A stretch of DNA of 64,000 nucleotides, taken from NCBI GenBank assembly GCA_026874595.1, contig CM049307.1:42540362-42604361 (forward strand), in the 5' to 3' direction. The position numbers and the translations under genes are program-made. Origin of the DNA: Sipunculus nudus. Taxonomy: Eukaryota > Annelida > Sipuncula > Golfingiida > Sipunculidae. Every line of letters starts with the position of its first letter. The stretch's first letter is position 1. Of the stretch, positions 34,291 to 47,713 are shown one piece after another. The notes under the pieces were generated by a model, which was not told the origin of the DNA, searched no databases, and was given only the letters and a program-made list of their open reading frames with translations.

Positions 34291-34727
34291 TTACATATCA
34301 CAGAAACCCCCCGCTGGAAAACCCCTCGGTCCTGAACTTCTTGGTAATGTCGCAGACGATCTGACGTTATTACCGAACCCAGGTGCAAAGTTGACAGATT
34401 TTATCGGAGGTGGGCGCGGTCCTTCGCCAGGTCCCATGCCGAATGGTAGCCGGACCGCACCTGCGGGTCCACGAGGGGGAGCAAACGACCTCGGACCAGC
34501 CTTTGGTGGCCCTTGAGGAGCAAAGGGCAGCCTGAAGCCGCCAACTGGAGCTTGCGGGGGCTCGGACGCTGAGGAACTACTTTCTGATGCGGCTGGAGAT
34601 CTGTGGTCATTGACAGACCCCTGCGAGTTGAAGGAAGCGGAAACTGGTCGCCATTTCTTCGCTCCGGAACCATTACCACCAAACGACGGTGACGGTGAAT
34701 GTTGCAAATCGTCCCTTGTCTCACGCG
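34291..34727 (-). CDS. SYNPO2: PDZ gene exon 5 (C-terminus)
   Basis: 437 nt including TAA, acceptor TTCATTACAG. It encodes RETRDDLQHSPSPSFGG, KKWRPVSASFNSQG, a Ser-rich stretch, Pro/Gly/Arg-rich text and NFAPGFGNN, ending GGFCDM. I saw no donor or LIM-coding exon downstream, so this is probably the true end. An isoform using further exons cannot be excluded. Confidence 0.88.
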
Positions 34728-35291
34728 CTGTAATGAAAATAACATGAATTTTCATATATGCTGATCCTAATTTTTTCATAAATATAGGTACCTAGAACAA
34801 CGTTAACACCCTTTAACCAGAGACCGTTTCTATTAAAAACAAACTTCTTATAATTAGAGTTTATAAATTACCGCGCATGTTGGGTAGCAACTAGTTGCTA
34901 GAATGCGTAAGAGAAATAGGAATCATTCAATAAATTAGGAGCCCTGTGTTTCAAGCTACATAAACATTTTCAACAGTATGTGTATTATTTCAGGCTATTA
35001 ATTCATCTTAACGGTCTGACTCTCTGCAATTCGCCTGATATTCACGATTTTTTTACGTGTGTGAGTATAAACAAGCCACGTGTTTTTTTTTTCACTGTAA
35101 CAAGACTGGAAGACCAGAGACCTGATCTTGCGCATGCGCGACAACTCCCAAACAGGAAGAAGAAACAAAAAAGATGAAACACAGAAGAAACACCGGCGGA
35201 AAGCTTCATTTGTGAAGATCCGACAACCATGTCGGTCTAGTTAGTTTTTGCGCAATTGATCGCAACTGATGCCAGTTTATTTCAACAAGAA

Positions 35292-35324
<33 letters not shown>

Positions 35325-36523
35325 CTCACTACAAAGTAAATTTAGTCACAAACGATGTTTCGATATTGACTGATTCATGTGTATAAATTTAATACTTATC
35401 AACATGTTGTTGCTTTAGTTTACCTGGACTTGATTGGGCGTTCCATCCTTTTGCGACCTTGTTGTATCCAACACCTGTCTGTGGTGGAGGTTTTGACGCA
35501 GGCTTTGGAGCGACGCCGGGAGGTGCCATGGCTTTGTTGACTGGTTGCATTGCTGTGTTGACTGGTGGCTTGCCCGTGTTGACCGGTGGATGGTGCACCG
35601 GGGGTACCTTCGTGGCGGCCTGGATTTTCATGGCCTCGTACTTCCTCAGATGATCGAATGCCTTGTCCACATCTCCTTCCGGGTCCTCCATGGCTGCCTC
35701 CCACGGGCTCATGGTGGGCTTTGGCATTGAAATCATTTCCTGAAGTCTGTTTTGGACTGGCTCTGGTTGTCTCTCGAATGTAACCGGAGGCGTCTTGGGC
35801 TGGGCAACGTTGGACTCATCGATGGTATATTTCTCAGAACGCGCCTTTCTCTTGTTGAACATTTTCCCAGAGCGCCCCTTGGCAGCCTTGAGTTCCTGAG
35901 CGAGGTTAAAGCACACTTCCGGTGCCACGTTGTCATGGAGATTCTTCTGGTCGTACAGCCTCATTCTCTCAAATTCTTCAGGGCTCATGGCTGCCTTTGC
36001 TTCATCGGAGATTTCTTTTGACTTTGGGATGACAGCCGCCCGCCATTTGCCAAACTCATCCAAGCCAGGTGGTATTGGTATGGCGCCCGGGACAGTGTCA
36101 GTGGGGCTCATGGACTTTGGTGGAGTCCAAGTGTGCTGGGGTTCCCACGGGTTAGCCTGGTAGAATTTCTCATCCTCAGACTCCTCAGATTCTTCGTGTT
36201 GCATACCTTCCTTATCCTTCTCTGTGGTCCACTTCATAGATCGTTCTTTCCTCTTCACGAACATTTTGTGACCCCTGGCCTGCACGTTCAATGGGGCCGT
36301 GAGAGACATGGCAACTTTTCGCGCCATTTTGATCTGCTCCTCGATTGTCGGGTATTTTCCGGATGGATCATTGTAAAATGATGAATCTGCGTAGACCTCT
36401 GAAACAATAGGAAACAATGATTTAGGGCCTACTCTAGAAAATATGATATAAAGAAACATCCACGAATCAAACAGCTAGAAACGTTGACAAAAGGCAATGC
36501 AATGACAAATAATATCCAGGGTG

Positions 36524-36586
<63 letters not shown>

Positions 36587-38420
36587 TGAAAATCAAAAAT
36601 GTGTACGGGAACACATTTAGCGCGTTCCGGAACTCAAACACATCAAATTTTGCTGTGTATGAGGCATTAAATGTGTTTCGTTTAGTCAGAACACACTCAC
36701 TGTGTTACCAAACGCATTATTCCGCTCAAACACATCTGTTTTCCAAAATGTGTTTGGAAATGTGTTTGGGAACACATCTACTGTGTTTGAGTATGTGTTT
36801 CAAAACACATGTAATGTGTATGCGCCTTTCCCCGAGAGGGAGTTGGTTGTCATTGATACATAACCGCCAAATTTAAAAACAGTCTGGTCTTTGTTCGGGT
36901 GGCCCATCATCTGAGCAGACATAACTGGCAGAGTACATGCTGCAAGGTCTGAGGTAAGTTAAGAATGTATTGTTTTTTCAAAATCGGCTATATGTGGAAT
37001 GTCTTAATTATATGTACAGTCAGTAAGAGCACTGAGTGTTAATTATCCAGATTTAGATGATGATGCCTGCATTGCATGCCTGCCTGACTGCGACATTGCC
37101 CCTAAAATAATATGTATACAGTCATGCAGTTTATTAGGAATGTGCAAGGAGATTTATATTATACATGTATATAACATATTTTTGTCGTACTTAACAACTT
37201 AACATTACCAAAGACGTTATTATTATATAATTCCAACTGTTCACTGTATATGCATGTGTATGCATGCAGGGCCATGCACAAAGTTCATGAAGTTTCGCTC
37301 AGTACAGGGCACATGTAACAACTGCTGATAAGACAGCAGGCAGCTTGTTGTAGAACAGGGTCAGGTTTGTAACCCTATAAGGTTGTCACAGTCGCAGCGT
37401 GCTTTTATACAGCCACACTCTTGTTATGTTGGTGACTTAGCTACATATATGCCCCCCCCCTCCCCACCCGAGTAGTAAATGCTAATATACAACTGCACAA
37501 TGTTTCATGCCTGTTTGTTTTTTTAATTTCTTATACGTTCGTTTTCTTATTTTATAGGACTTAAGCCCACCCAAGTCTTTATGCTCTTCAAGAAGAGGAG
37601 CGAAATGAGGCTGTCTTAAGACTGCTGGTGATCCAATTAAGAGAGCTACATCATAGATGAATGCACAATTACTCCAGACTCATTGAACTTATATTTACCA
37701 TATATTATGACATTTCGGCAACTTGCACTCTACATATATACCCCATTTCTGTATATTATAGTATGTGCATCACTTGGTTTAGTTATAATCTGGGGTGTTT
37801 TTCTCAGATTCTTGGCCTGCATACTACAGAAAAACATCATTAGAGACCTGTGTCTCTGTATTCAATAAGGACAAGGACTATAATATATTTTTTTCATAAA
37901 CTGAATAAATATACGGTGAAAATATTATGATAAATGGTTCAAATTTGTGTAACTGCTTTTGTTATTTGTTTTCTGTGTTACAGGTGAATATACAGCTGAA
38001 TTATATGGATTAGATACTTTTATTCCTTACTTATTCCAGTCTCAAGACCAGGCAAGCTACATGTATTTGGAACTTTTGCAGAACACATTTTAGCACATTC
38101 AGAACACATCAAATGCGTTTCAGAACACATTTATATTATCATACACATTTACTGTGTTTCCGTACACATTTAATGCCTCGTCCCAGATACAACTCTCTAA
38201 CACATCTCTATGTGTTTCCAAACACATGTGTGTGTTCCGAAACACGTCTATGTGTGTTCCGAAACACATTTATATGTGTTCCCAAACACATCTATGATGT
38301 GTTACAAAACACATTAAATTTATCATACACATTGTGTTTCTGTACACATTTTAATGCCTCATCTCAGATACAAGTCTCGTACACATTTAAATGTGTTCCC
38401 AAACACATTTTTGGTTTTCA

Positions 38421-38461
<41 letters not shown>

Positions 38462-41400
38462 TATTTGAACTTGGATGATAGGAGTGTTGTATATTCTATT
38501 GCTTTTTAAACAAGAACCTGAATATAACCTGATAAGATTATCGGCGAAATCCAAGGACACATGTTTTGTAACGGTTTCCGCATCGTCTAACCCTAGCGAT
38601 ATGTGTCAGAACAATTCAATGAAATGCTAGGTTTTGGTCTCAAATAAGACTGAAAAACTACACTTTCATGACATTATAATGGTTGATACTGTAGTTTCAT
38701 AAGAGCATAATATATAGGATACAATACATGTATAATACATAGATATTGCTTCGTTTGAACATTTTCAGGAATCCAAATGTCAATGTCCTTGGCCCCGTAG
38801 TACTGACAGTTGTAGGCAGATCTGCATAAATGATGGACATGAGGATATTTATACAAAACCATTCTATCCACTAAGTATAAACTCCATTTCGCGATTTTTA
38901 AATGGAAAATGAATATAATTATCTCAATGGGGGAATGTATTTTCACTTTACAGTTTAGTTTTAGTAAACGTTATTGGAATACAAATTCTTCAGTATAAAA
39001 TATTAAGGTGACTTTTCCGTTCATACTTAAGGATATTAAGCATATGATATCATTACGATAAGACTTGAATTGCTGTCTCTGAAAAGCAAAAGGTATGAAT
39101 GTGTTGTGAAGTTCAATGGAAAGTCGTTATTCTATTCATTTTAGAGTGCTTACAAGAACTTCAAAACAGATTAGAAACTGGTCGTTTCATCCAAGAATAT
39201 AGACCGATTAATTTTTATCTATTTAATATTACGATATTGTGAATGCAGTTTCATTACTTTAAAAAAATGATCCTCCAAAGGTAAACGCATCAGCAATCCC
39301 TCAACAGTTTCCCCGATACCACATTATTGAATATTTCAGCAATTTAAAAATCATTTTTTTTTATGCTTCAATACAACACTGTGTATTTTAAGAAGCTTAT
39401 CGAAGCATTCCTCTGTATTATCCGCCACAGTTGTTTTCAGAAATGTTGCTCAGGTGATGTAGCTTGAATTTATGTATTAAAGACGCAAAATGTTATGAAT
39501 GTCAGGTGTATTACACCAAGTGTCTACATGTAACCTTTAATCCTAGCTTGTTCCGATTATGGTGTTAAATGTCCGGGACAGATTCATCTTGGGGAAGTTA
39601 AACTTTAATTCTATGATTAAAGTACATTCACATTAAATCAAGCATTACATATTCGAATACTGATAAAATATATTATAAAAAAATATTTATTAAAAGCAAA
39701 TGACGAACTCTCCCCGCATACCCTTACAAATTATATTTATTTTTAACATTTAGAGGATTTGAACCGGATATACTTTCAAGGCATGTGCCCTAGGTCCATC
39801 AAACCTTGCCAAGCTTTGGACGAGAACTGTAAACAAACTGTCATGGTAAGCGTGTATGCCAATAAGGCTGTGAGGCTTAGGATATACCTGGCCAGACACC
39901 GAGCCAGCGTTATGTACTGTCTTCTGAAGCACGGAGCAACCACCTGAATAAAGGAGAGACAGAGCCATAAACCAGCTCTATCAAGCCTTCTACCTGACCT
40001 TACCAGAGTGTGGAGAAAAACGGATTATAAATGTGCGTGCATACACAAGACAGTACTTTTGGGTCATTGTAAAATGATTATGAATATGTTTCTACATAAA
40101 GAACATAAACTGAACTCAGATACAAATCTACTTTTTTTTCTTCCGCCACAAAGTGGCCGGGGCATATAGTTTTACCCATGTCCATCATTCCGTATTTCTG
40201 TCTTTTCGTCATTCCGATATCAAACAGCTGTACGGACTTTTTTTCGCGATGCCTGCAGATATTGACTTGATTTGTTGGTATCTGCGCAGATCATGACCAG
40301 TTACAGATCGAGTTAGCGTTTCGCACCGGTTGACCTGCTTTTGACCGAATGACGGCTCCTGGACATAGAAAATTTCATGAAAAATTGAAATTTCATGATA
40401 TATGCACATGTTCAGACTTTTTTTTTCGCATTGCTTGCAGATATTGACCTGATTTATCGTGCCTCGCCAGATCATGACCAGTTACAGATCAAGTTTGCGT
40501 TTCGCCACGGTTGACTCACTTTTGACCGTATGACAGCTCCTGAACATAGAAAATTTCATGAAAATAGAAATTTTCATGATAAATGCACATGTACAGACTT
40601 TTTTTTCGCAATTTTTCAAAATTTCAGTGGTTATCTTGAAGCACATTCTCAAAACAATTGAGCAAATAATGTCGTCACGCATTTGTGCTTTATCAGTGTC
40701 ACCAATAAAGCACACGGTGATCTATGTGGATAGACAGGGCATAGCCACATACTGTACTGCTTACAAAATGTTATACCCTTTAAAATGTTCCCAAAAGTCC
40801 CAAATGTTAACATTACTGTCGCCATTCTTGATATAACAGTTCAATTCACAAATAAAATGCCAAGAGCTTTGATCACTGGAGTTTTTCATATTAGTTATGT
40901 TTGTTCTATGTGCCGAAAATATATTATATATTGTATAGGTATCTGCCATAATTCTTGGCTCATCTTAATTCAGACACTCTGGAATGTGCGAGTCACCGGT
41001 TTTAATGAAACATGCGTTACCATGGAGTCATTACATTCCTTTGGGCAACTGAAAGCATGAATGTATTGCTTGAATTTGCTGTTTATATCTAATGGCTAAT
41101 GAGTATTAATAAATCATTGTTAATTAGTGTGGTCTCTGAGGCGCCTTACTTCTCTTAAGTCATTTAAGTCACGGGCTTACGGATAAGAGTGCAACATTCA
41201 TATAAGGTTTACTTTGAAAAAGTGAACAATGAACAAATGCTCTCACGGGTCAGGTAAATCACATTGATCACTATCGAAACTTGGCACGGGAAATGGATCA
41301 CAAGATCACAAGTTTTCCAAAAAAATCTGTACATTTGTGCCCAGTGTGTAACATATACGTTTATGAAATATGTCCGTTACCGGGACTCATTAAATGTAAG

Positions 41401-44400
41401 CAAATTTGCACCAACCATGCAAAATAGATCCGTGTTTCAACTTTTTATGTGACCATGCAGCTAACTTCGTCATGTGATTTCAACCAACCCCTTCATTTCT
41501 GCTGCACGTTGAATTCACTTTTCAGGCAATATTCCAAGGCAGTTTATAAGGCGTCTTATCCAAGATTTTAGGGCAACATGATTCATTTTTTTAAAATATA
41601 TTTTGCAAGAATATCTGTTATTTCCACAAATTTCAAGAAAGTGTGCATCTTCGAAAATGTTATACTGCTTCTCTCGACAAATGTAACTAAAACATTCGTT
41701 ACTCTCGGTGACGTATTTATTCACCATAAAAAATAAGTTTTAATATCAAATATCACTTCTCGTCCATTTTCTCGTGATTTTCTAAATTACTTAGGTTTAA
41801 GTCGTTACAGAAATATGTTAACGGTTCCCTTTGATAAAGTTTATTTACTTGTTGAACTTGTATTTCGTTTTCTAAAATTTCAACTAGACTTTCTGTGTCC
41901 CATAACCAGTGATGTTATATGAGGGGAATATGAAGAAATTTTATGTTATAAGAAATTGTTCTTTACGGAAAGCACCAAAAAAGTCAAACTTGAAGGAAAA
42001 TATAGAGAACCTTTATAATACATTGACAATAAAACATATTTACTTGAATTTAAAGCATTACCAAAGATCTGGATTGGTTAGAAGTTGTTCTGTAACCCTT
42101 AATTAAGTTCGTTCGAAACATATTAGAGTCAAGTTTTGCTTACGATATGCCAAGACGAGTATGTATGACAGTTTACAGCTCGCATATTTTATCATGATAT
42201 AACAAACGTTACTAGAGTCCGTAAAGTGTAATCAAATTAAGAAAATATAACAGCTGTGATAATATGCATGTGTTATATGTATATTCATGTTTTCTTATAA
42301 TATATTTCGTTTGAGTATAAACAATGTACATTTGTCAGTTTTCCCAGTTACGCCCAATTAAAGGTATATCTGTATTAAAGTACCATATCAAATAAAAAAT
42401 GGCAAAAATATGCAAACTTTATTTCTTTCTTCACTTACATACTTGTTTAAGTAATAAACTATAAGTAAAAGGATACATGACTACATTCTAATAAAAGCTT
42501 ACTACACAGATACGGAAGAAATTGTTTATGCCACAAATATCCTGGATTCTGGAAATAATAATACATAAATTACTGAAATCCAAAATGAATTGATTTGGTT
42601 GAATTAGAAAGTAAAAGTTATTGGTTTCGATGTTTATCCATGGAGACCACAAATGTTATTTTGAGATTAAATTATGACTAGAAAATGAGGTCTCTAAAAT
42701 TGCTGAAACACACATTATATGTAATGACTGTCATACTCATCTGATCAGCTCTCTTACGGATACTTTCAAAACAAACTCAAGTACGTGGGTTTTATATTCT
42801 AGAGAACCATGCATGGTGCTGCCCTACGTCTTCGGTTTTATATCTTACCACCGGTGCCATGTGCACCAAAATGACAGGAATGACACTTTAAAAAGGAATG
42901 CTTCTTTAAATTAATGATAAAAAAAAAAGAATGAAAGCCTGGCAAAATTTCCTAGTGCTCTTTCGGTACAATTTTAAATACGTCATTGAAATGAGTCACT
43001 TGACCTTGAGTATTAGAATATAAATTTTCTGTCCACAATTTTTGGAAAACTTGCTATCACGTATGTTGCAAGCACTGTGAAAACGTTTGGTCTCACTTCC
43101 TATAAGCTGCTTATATTGACTCTATGTCAGGTTTTTTATTGTGAGAACCTTTGTCTGCCAAATTACACATAGAAAATTCTGGTCATTCAGCTTTCATTAT
43201 TAAAAAATTAGCAACCTGATGTAAGCATGGGACACAAAAGTCGAATTATAAATTAGTTGTGTGTAAGTACTGACTGCGAAAAAGGTTTTAAGACGTTGTT
43301 GTCAATGAGATATCGCTAGATAGGTTTGCCGAGGATTAATAAAACAAGACTCGCTTTTTTTTAAATAGGCAATTTCGTGTTTAAAATGGATAACACTACT
43401 GAACTATTTATGATATTGGTAATGGAAGGATTTCTCATTTCAGGTGATTCGGATGAGTTTTGGATGTGATCTTTAGTTTCAGATTTAATGTTGTTTACTT
43501 ACATCTTTTGTGATCGAATGTTTTAAGTGCTGAAGTACTTACTCCTTTTGCCCCATCCTGTCGGAGAGTCGGGGGTAGATTCTTCTTCGCTAACACTTCC
43601 TTCCTTGATAAGTTTACGTAATTCAATAGGTCTAATTTCCAGATCTGAGGGTCGGTTCACTGAACTGTCTGACAATGTACCATCTGTTTCAGCCGGCTTT
43701 GGAGGGGGCGGCGTCCACTTGGCAGGTATTTTATCCTCGTCTTTCTCAGGGGACGGTTCCATCGGTTCCTCAGGCTCTGGTTCTTCCTCCTGCTGTTGCC
43801 ATGGAGACTGCTGAATCGGCTGCACTGGTTTTAAAGGCCCCGATGAAGGTTGCCAAGTCCCTGAAGACGTTTCCTTACTAACTTTACTAACATGAAACTG
43901 GGGTACTTTAGATACTTTAGGTGCTACGTTTTCTTTAGATTCGATAGTAATGTCCACTTCTTCGCTAGTAGAACCTTTGCCAGGTGCCCACATGCCTGGT
44001 TTAGCCGCAACGGCAACTTTCGAAACGTGGAAACCGGCGGGTGCGGGGCTGCTGCTCTGAGGAGGAGTGACCGAGGTTGAAGAGGTCTCCTGCTCGCGCC
44101 GGATTTTTGTTACGGTGGTACCACCGAATGTTTCAGTCCTTGTTTCTTGTTTCACTGTGGTGGTGGTATCACCAACTGTCTCCGTGTGTTGTTTCTTAGA
44201 CACTGTAACGTTTGGACTGCCTTGCTGCGGCTGGGCCAGTTTTATTCCAGAAATCTGCATCTGCATGGGCTGTGCTGGCGGGGCCTTCTGCTGGTCACCC
44301 AAGCTTGCAAAAGCGGACGCCACCGTTTGTTGGCTAGGAGAACCCCTGCAAGAGGAAAGGTGAGACATATATCAATATAGACGTGTATCTGTACATGGCT

Positions 44401-47400
44401 CTACCTGGGGACGATATATATACATCTGACAATGTATACGATGGGTCAGGGATATTCATATGATGCACGTTGGCCAGGTAACAGGTAGGAGTACTTTTGT
44501 CAAATTGACTTCCAGATACATTATTCTGCATGTAAATTAATTTCGACAATATCCTCGATCCTGTTCTAGTTTGTTCACCATAATACCTTCTCTCGTGCAA
44601 TGTAACGTTTGTGTAGTCCTTAAGATAAAACTGAAGCTTATCCTATATGTTCCCTTTTGCCTGTGAGTAACTTGTACGATTATCACAATAAATGCTGTAA
44701 TGTTACCGGGCTCTGCATGCAGTTGATTTGTATTAAAGCTGGGTTCCCTTCCTAACGCTACTTTTTGCCGTTAATTTTGTCTGTTGTTTATCATTTTTAT
44801 AATTGCCCAATATATTTCGATTGATAAAGTACAATTTACGAATTTATAGTTTCCTGTGTCGTCCGTGTGCTCATATGAACTTAGCAATGAGCAATAGTGG
44901 CTAAAATTAGTTTGAATGAAGTAATAATTAGGATCATGTGTTGGATATTATTATTCTTGACTCTGAAAATCGGGAATTTAAGTTTATCAAATTTTAATAA
45001 AGCTAAAGGGTATATAAACACGTCCAGTACTAAATTTTCCACTGGAAATTATAAATGATGATTAACTGACAATATTTCTATTAGCAAATGAGTGTTGCTA
45101 AAACTAACATACAGAGTATTTTGAGAATCTTTAGACGGCTCTCTGCTTGGTTCAGAGTTACACCTGTTGCAGTCATCAGGCCATCTGCTTTGATCACGGC
45201 ATGGCTTTGATTACCCATCCGCACAGTCAGGTAAATCTGTTGGAGCACGTTCTCTGGTTTAAGTGTATACAACTCGTATATCTATATATATTTGCTCCGG
45301 TATATAAGTTGTCCGCAGTTTTCGCAGACGGCTATAGTAGTGATTCCCACTCCAAACAATTGATTATTGATGTTTTAGATAAAACCGAAGAATCCCATGT
45401 ATTTTGTATCAAGTTCTAACATATTTATATATATTTAAGTTCCATAAGATCATGCACTTTTATAAATACTTAAGCTGTGCTATCAGACGATATATAATAT
45501 TCTTGTCTATTTGATAGTTAATTTGGTGCATTGAATCCTGTGTACGGAATTGTAGTCTAATTTTAAGCTCTTATACTGCGATGTGTTCATTCTTCTCGAG
45601 CTTGTCAAATCTGCAAGATTCTGGAAGAAATAATGAGATTGATGAAAGACTATCGCAGACATCTGCCGGAGATTCCCTCGGAGGTGCTGGTGACACATTG
45701 ACTAACCTGAGCACCACAAGGTTGAGGGACTGTCCCGCCGCGTCGATCAGGCCCATAGCGTTGCCATGAGACATGCCTTGGCAACTGTTGCCATTGATGG
45801 TCAGAAGAGTGTCGCCTTCCTGAAGCCCCGCTTCCTGTGCCTTGCTCCGTTTGCGCAGCTGTAAAGATACACATTAACCACGTGAGTAATCATTCATGAA
45901 TAATATTAACAATAGATAGGACTAGATAGGAGTATATAGGCAACATATCTCCATATCGTACATTCTTTTAAACGATAGGCCATCACTCACGCTTGAACAA
46001 TTTTGTGATTCGTTTCCACTAAAACAATTTAGGGAGACCAAAGACTGTTTACAAACCATAATGTAGTTAGGTCTCAGATGAAAATTTTTGTATTACAAAT
46101 TGTGTCTGATATAACGGATTTGGAAGAAAGGTAAGGTTGAAAGATGTGCTACATGACCCGTAAATAAGCATTCGTGTGATGTAGATCCGGGCCATGCGAT
46201 TATCTAACAACCTTTCAGAAATTCCACTATCGACCAAAAGTCTTGAACAACTTGGATCTCCGGTCAACTTCCAGCGCATATCTCATCGCATCCATAAAGG
46301 TATTGTAATCACTATTTTGTTGAAAGGGGAGAATGGACAGAAAGACATATATTCCTGGTCATATTCTTTAATATTTATTCCGACAATGGACCAAAAATGC
46401 ACATTAAGTAGATTTAGTACGAGTATCAGTTTATCCCAGACCCAGGAATTAAGAAATTTGATCAGTTTAAAGTTCTTCCTGGTTAACTTTCATGATGATT
46501 TAGGTTTCTAAATTTTGCAGGTTCTAAACTTTACAAAAAAAGGTTTCTCATTCAGTTTCTTCTTCTGCCAATTAATACCGCGTATGCTTATTGACTGGGT
46601 CACTTCTGTGCGCCCTTGATGTTGAAATTTATGACTGGAAGCATAACTTCCAAAGAGATTTATATTTTTCCGAAGGAGGTGGAATGCTCGAGATAGGGAT
46701 ACACCAAGGTGACCTATATAGGATAATTACCGACAGGATGATGTGATCTGCACTTCTGCACTGTTTATACCTGCATGGACTTATATTCTTGGTCTGCTTG
46801 TAAGATAGGTATATCTCCCTGTCTGCTTAAATGCTAGTATAAGTAAGGGCTATTCAGCAATCACATAGTCAGTGTATGCATTAGGTCTTTTGGTCATTCA
46901 TGGATCTACGACTTAGTGTATTATTTGATTCACTTCCTGATGGGCTGACTGTTTTGTTCACATTATAAACAAGTCTGTCTATAATGTTCAGCTGGTGAAT
47001 CTGTATTATCCAGTGTTTTCGGGATAATCTCCACGTTAATATAGACGGAAAATCTAAAGCTAAGGCTGAAGCGGTTGCTTGTCTGCTAGAATACTGCTGC
47101 TGTTCAAAACACATATTTTCTTATACCTTCATTAGCTCTGACTATCAAATTGCTTGAAATGTTGTGTTGAACAGGGCGGATGCCTGATTTACTTTGGCAG
47201 ATGCGTACAGGCAAATTTACTTTTGCGTAAAGGTAATAGAAAAGTCAAAATATTCCTGTATTTGTTGTCCGTATAGCCCCGACTGCATGTACGGTATAAC
47301 TTTCATCACCATGCACTCATCATACGAGGTTCGGGTCTGTTTTGATCATTTAGAAAACATGGATAGGCTGACAATACTAATAAGTGTGCATCATAACGCT

Positions 47401-47661
47401 TACTAAATCACCTTAAGTAGGATCCTGACTTCAAAATATGACTTTGATCATTACAGAAAAAGGTCTTTGCAGCTGTTTCGCACAGACAATGTTGCAAACT
47501 GCTTGCAACACATATAACTGTAATATATAGTTCAAAGACTCAGATTACATTCCTGTTTGCGGTACTCAATAACGCGACGTGTGATATTTCCTAAATATTT
47601 CATGAAAGTTGAAAATATTAGCAAGATAGGCTGTGTATAATTTATGCAGTCAATTTTATCA

Positions 47662-47713
<52 letters not shown>

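Larger units (their letters stand above)
36399..43542 (-). other. PDZ gene intron 3
   Basis: 7.1-kb intron. It holds a CACTG-ended transposon (36,584-38,423) inside TA repeats and a ~180-bp tandem array (40,228-40,620). The remaining AT-rich sequence shows no exon. Confidence 0.6.

Noticed and set aside
36484-38460. Open frames of 115-130 codons at 36,484 and 38,113
   Set aside because: They read TA repeats and the AACACAT subterminal repeats of a transposon.
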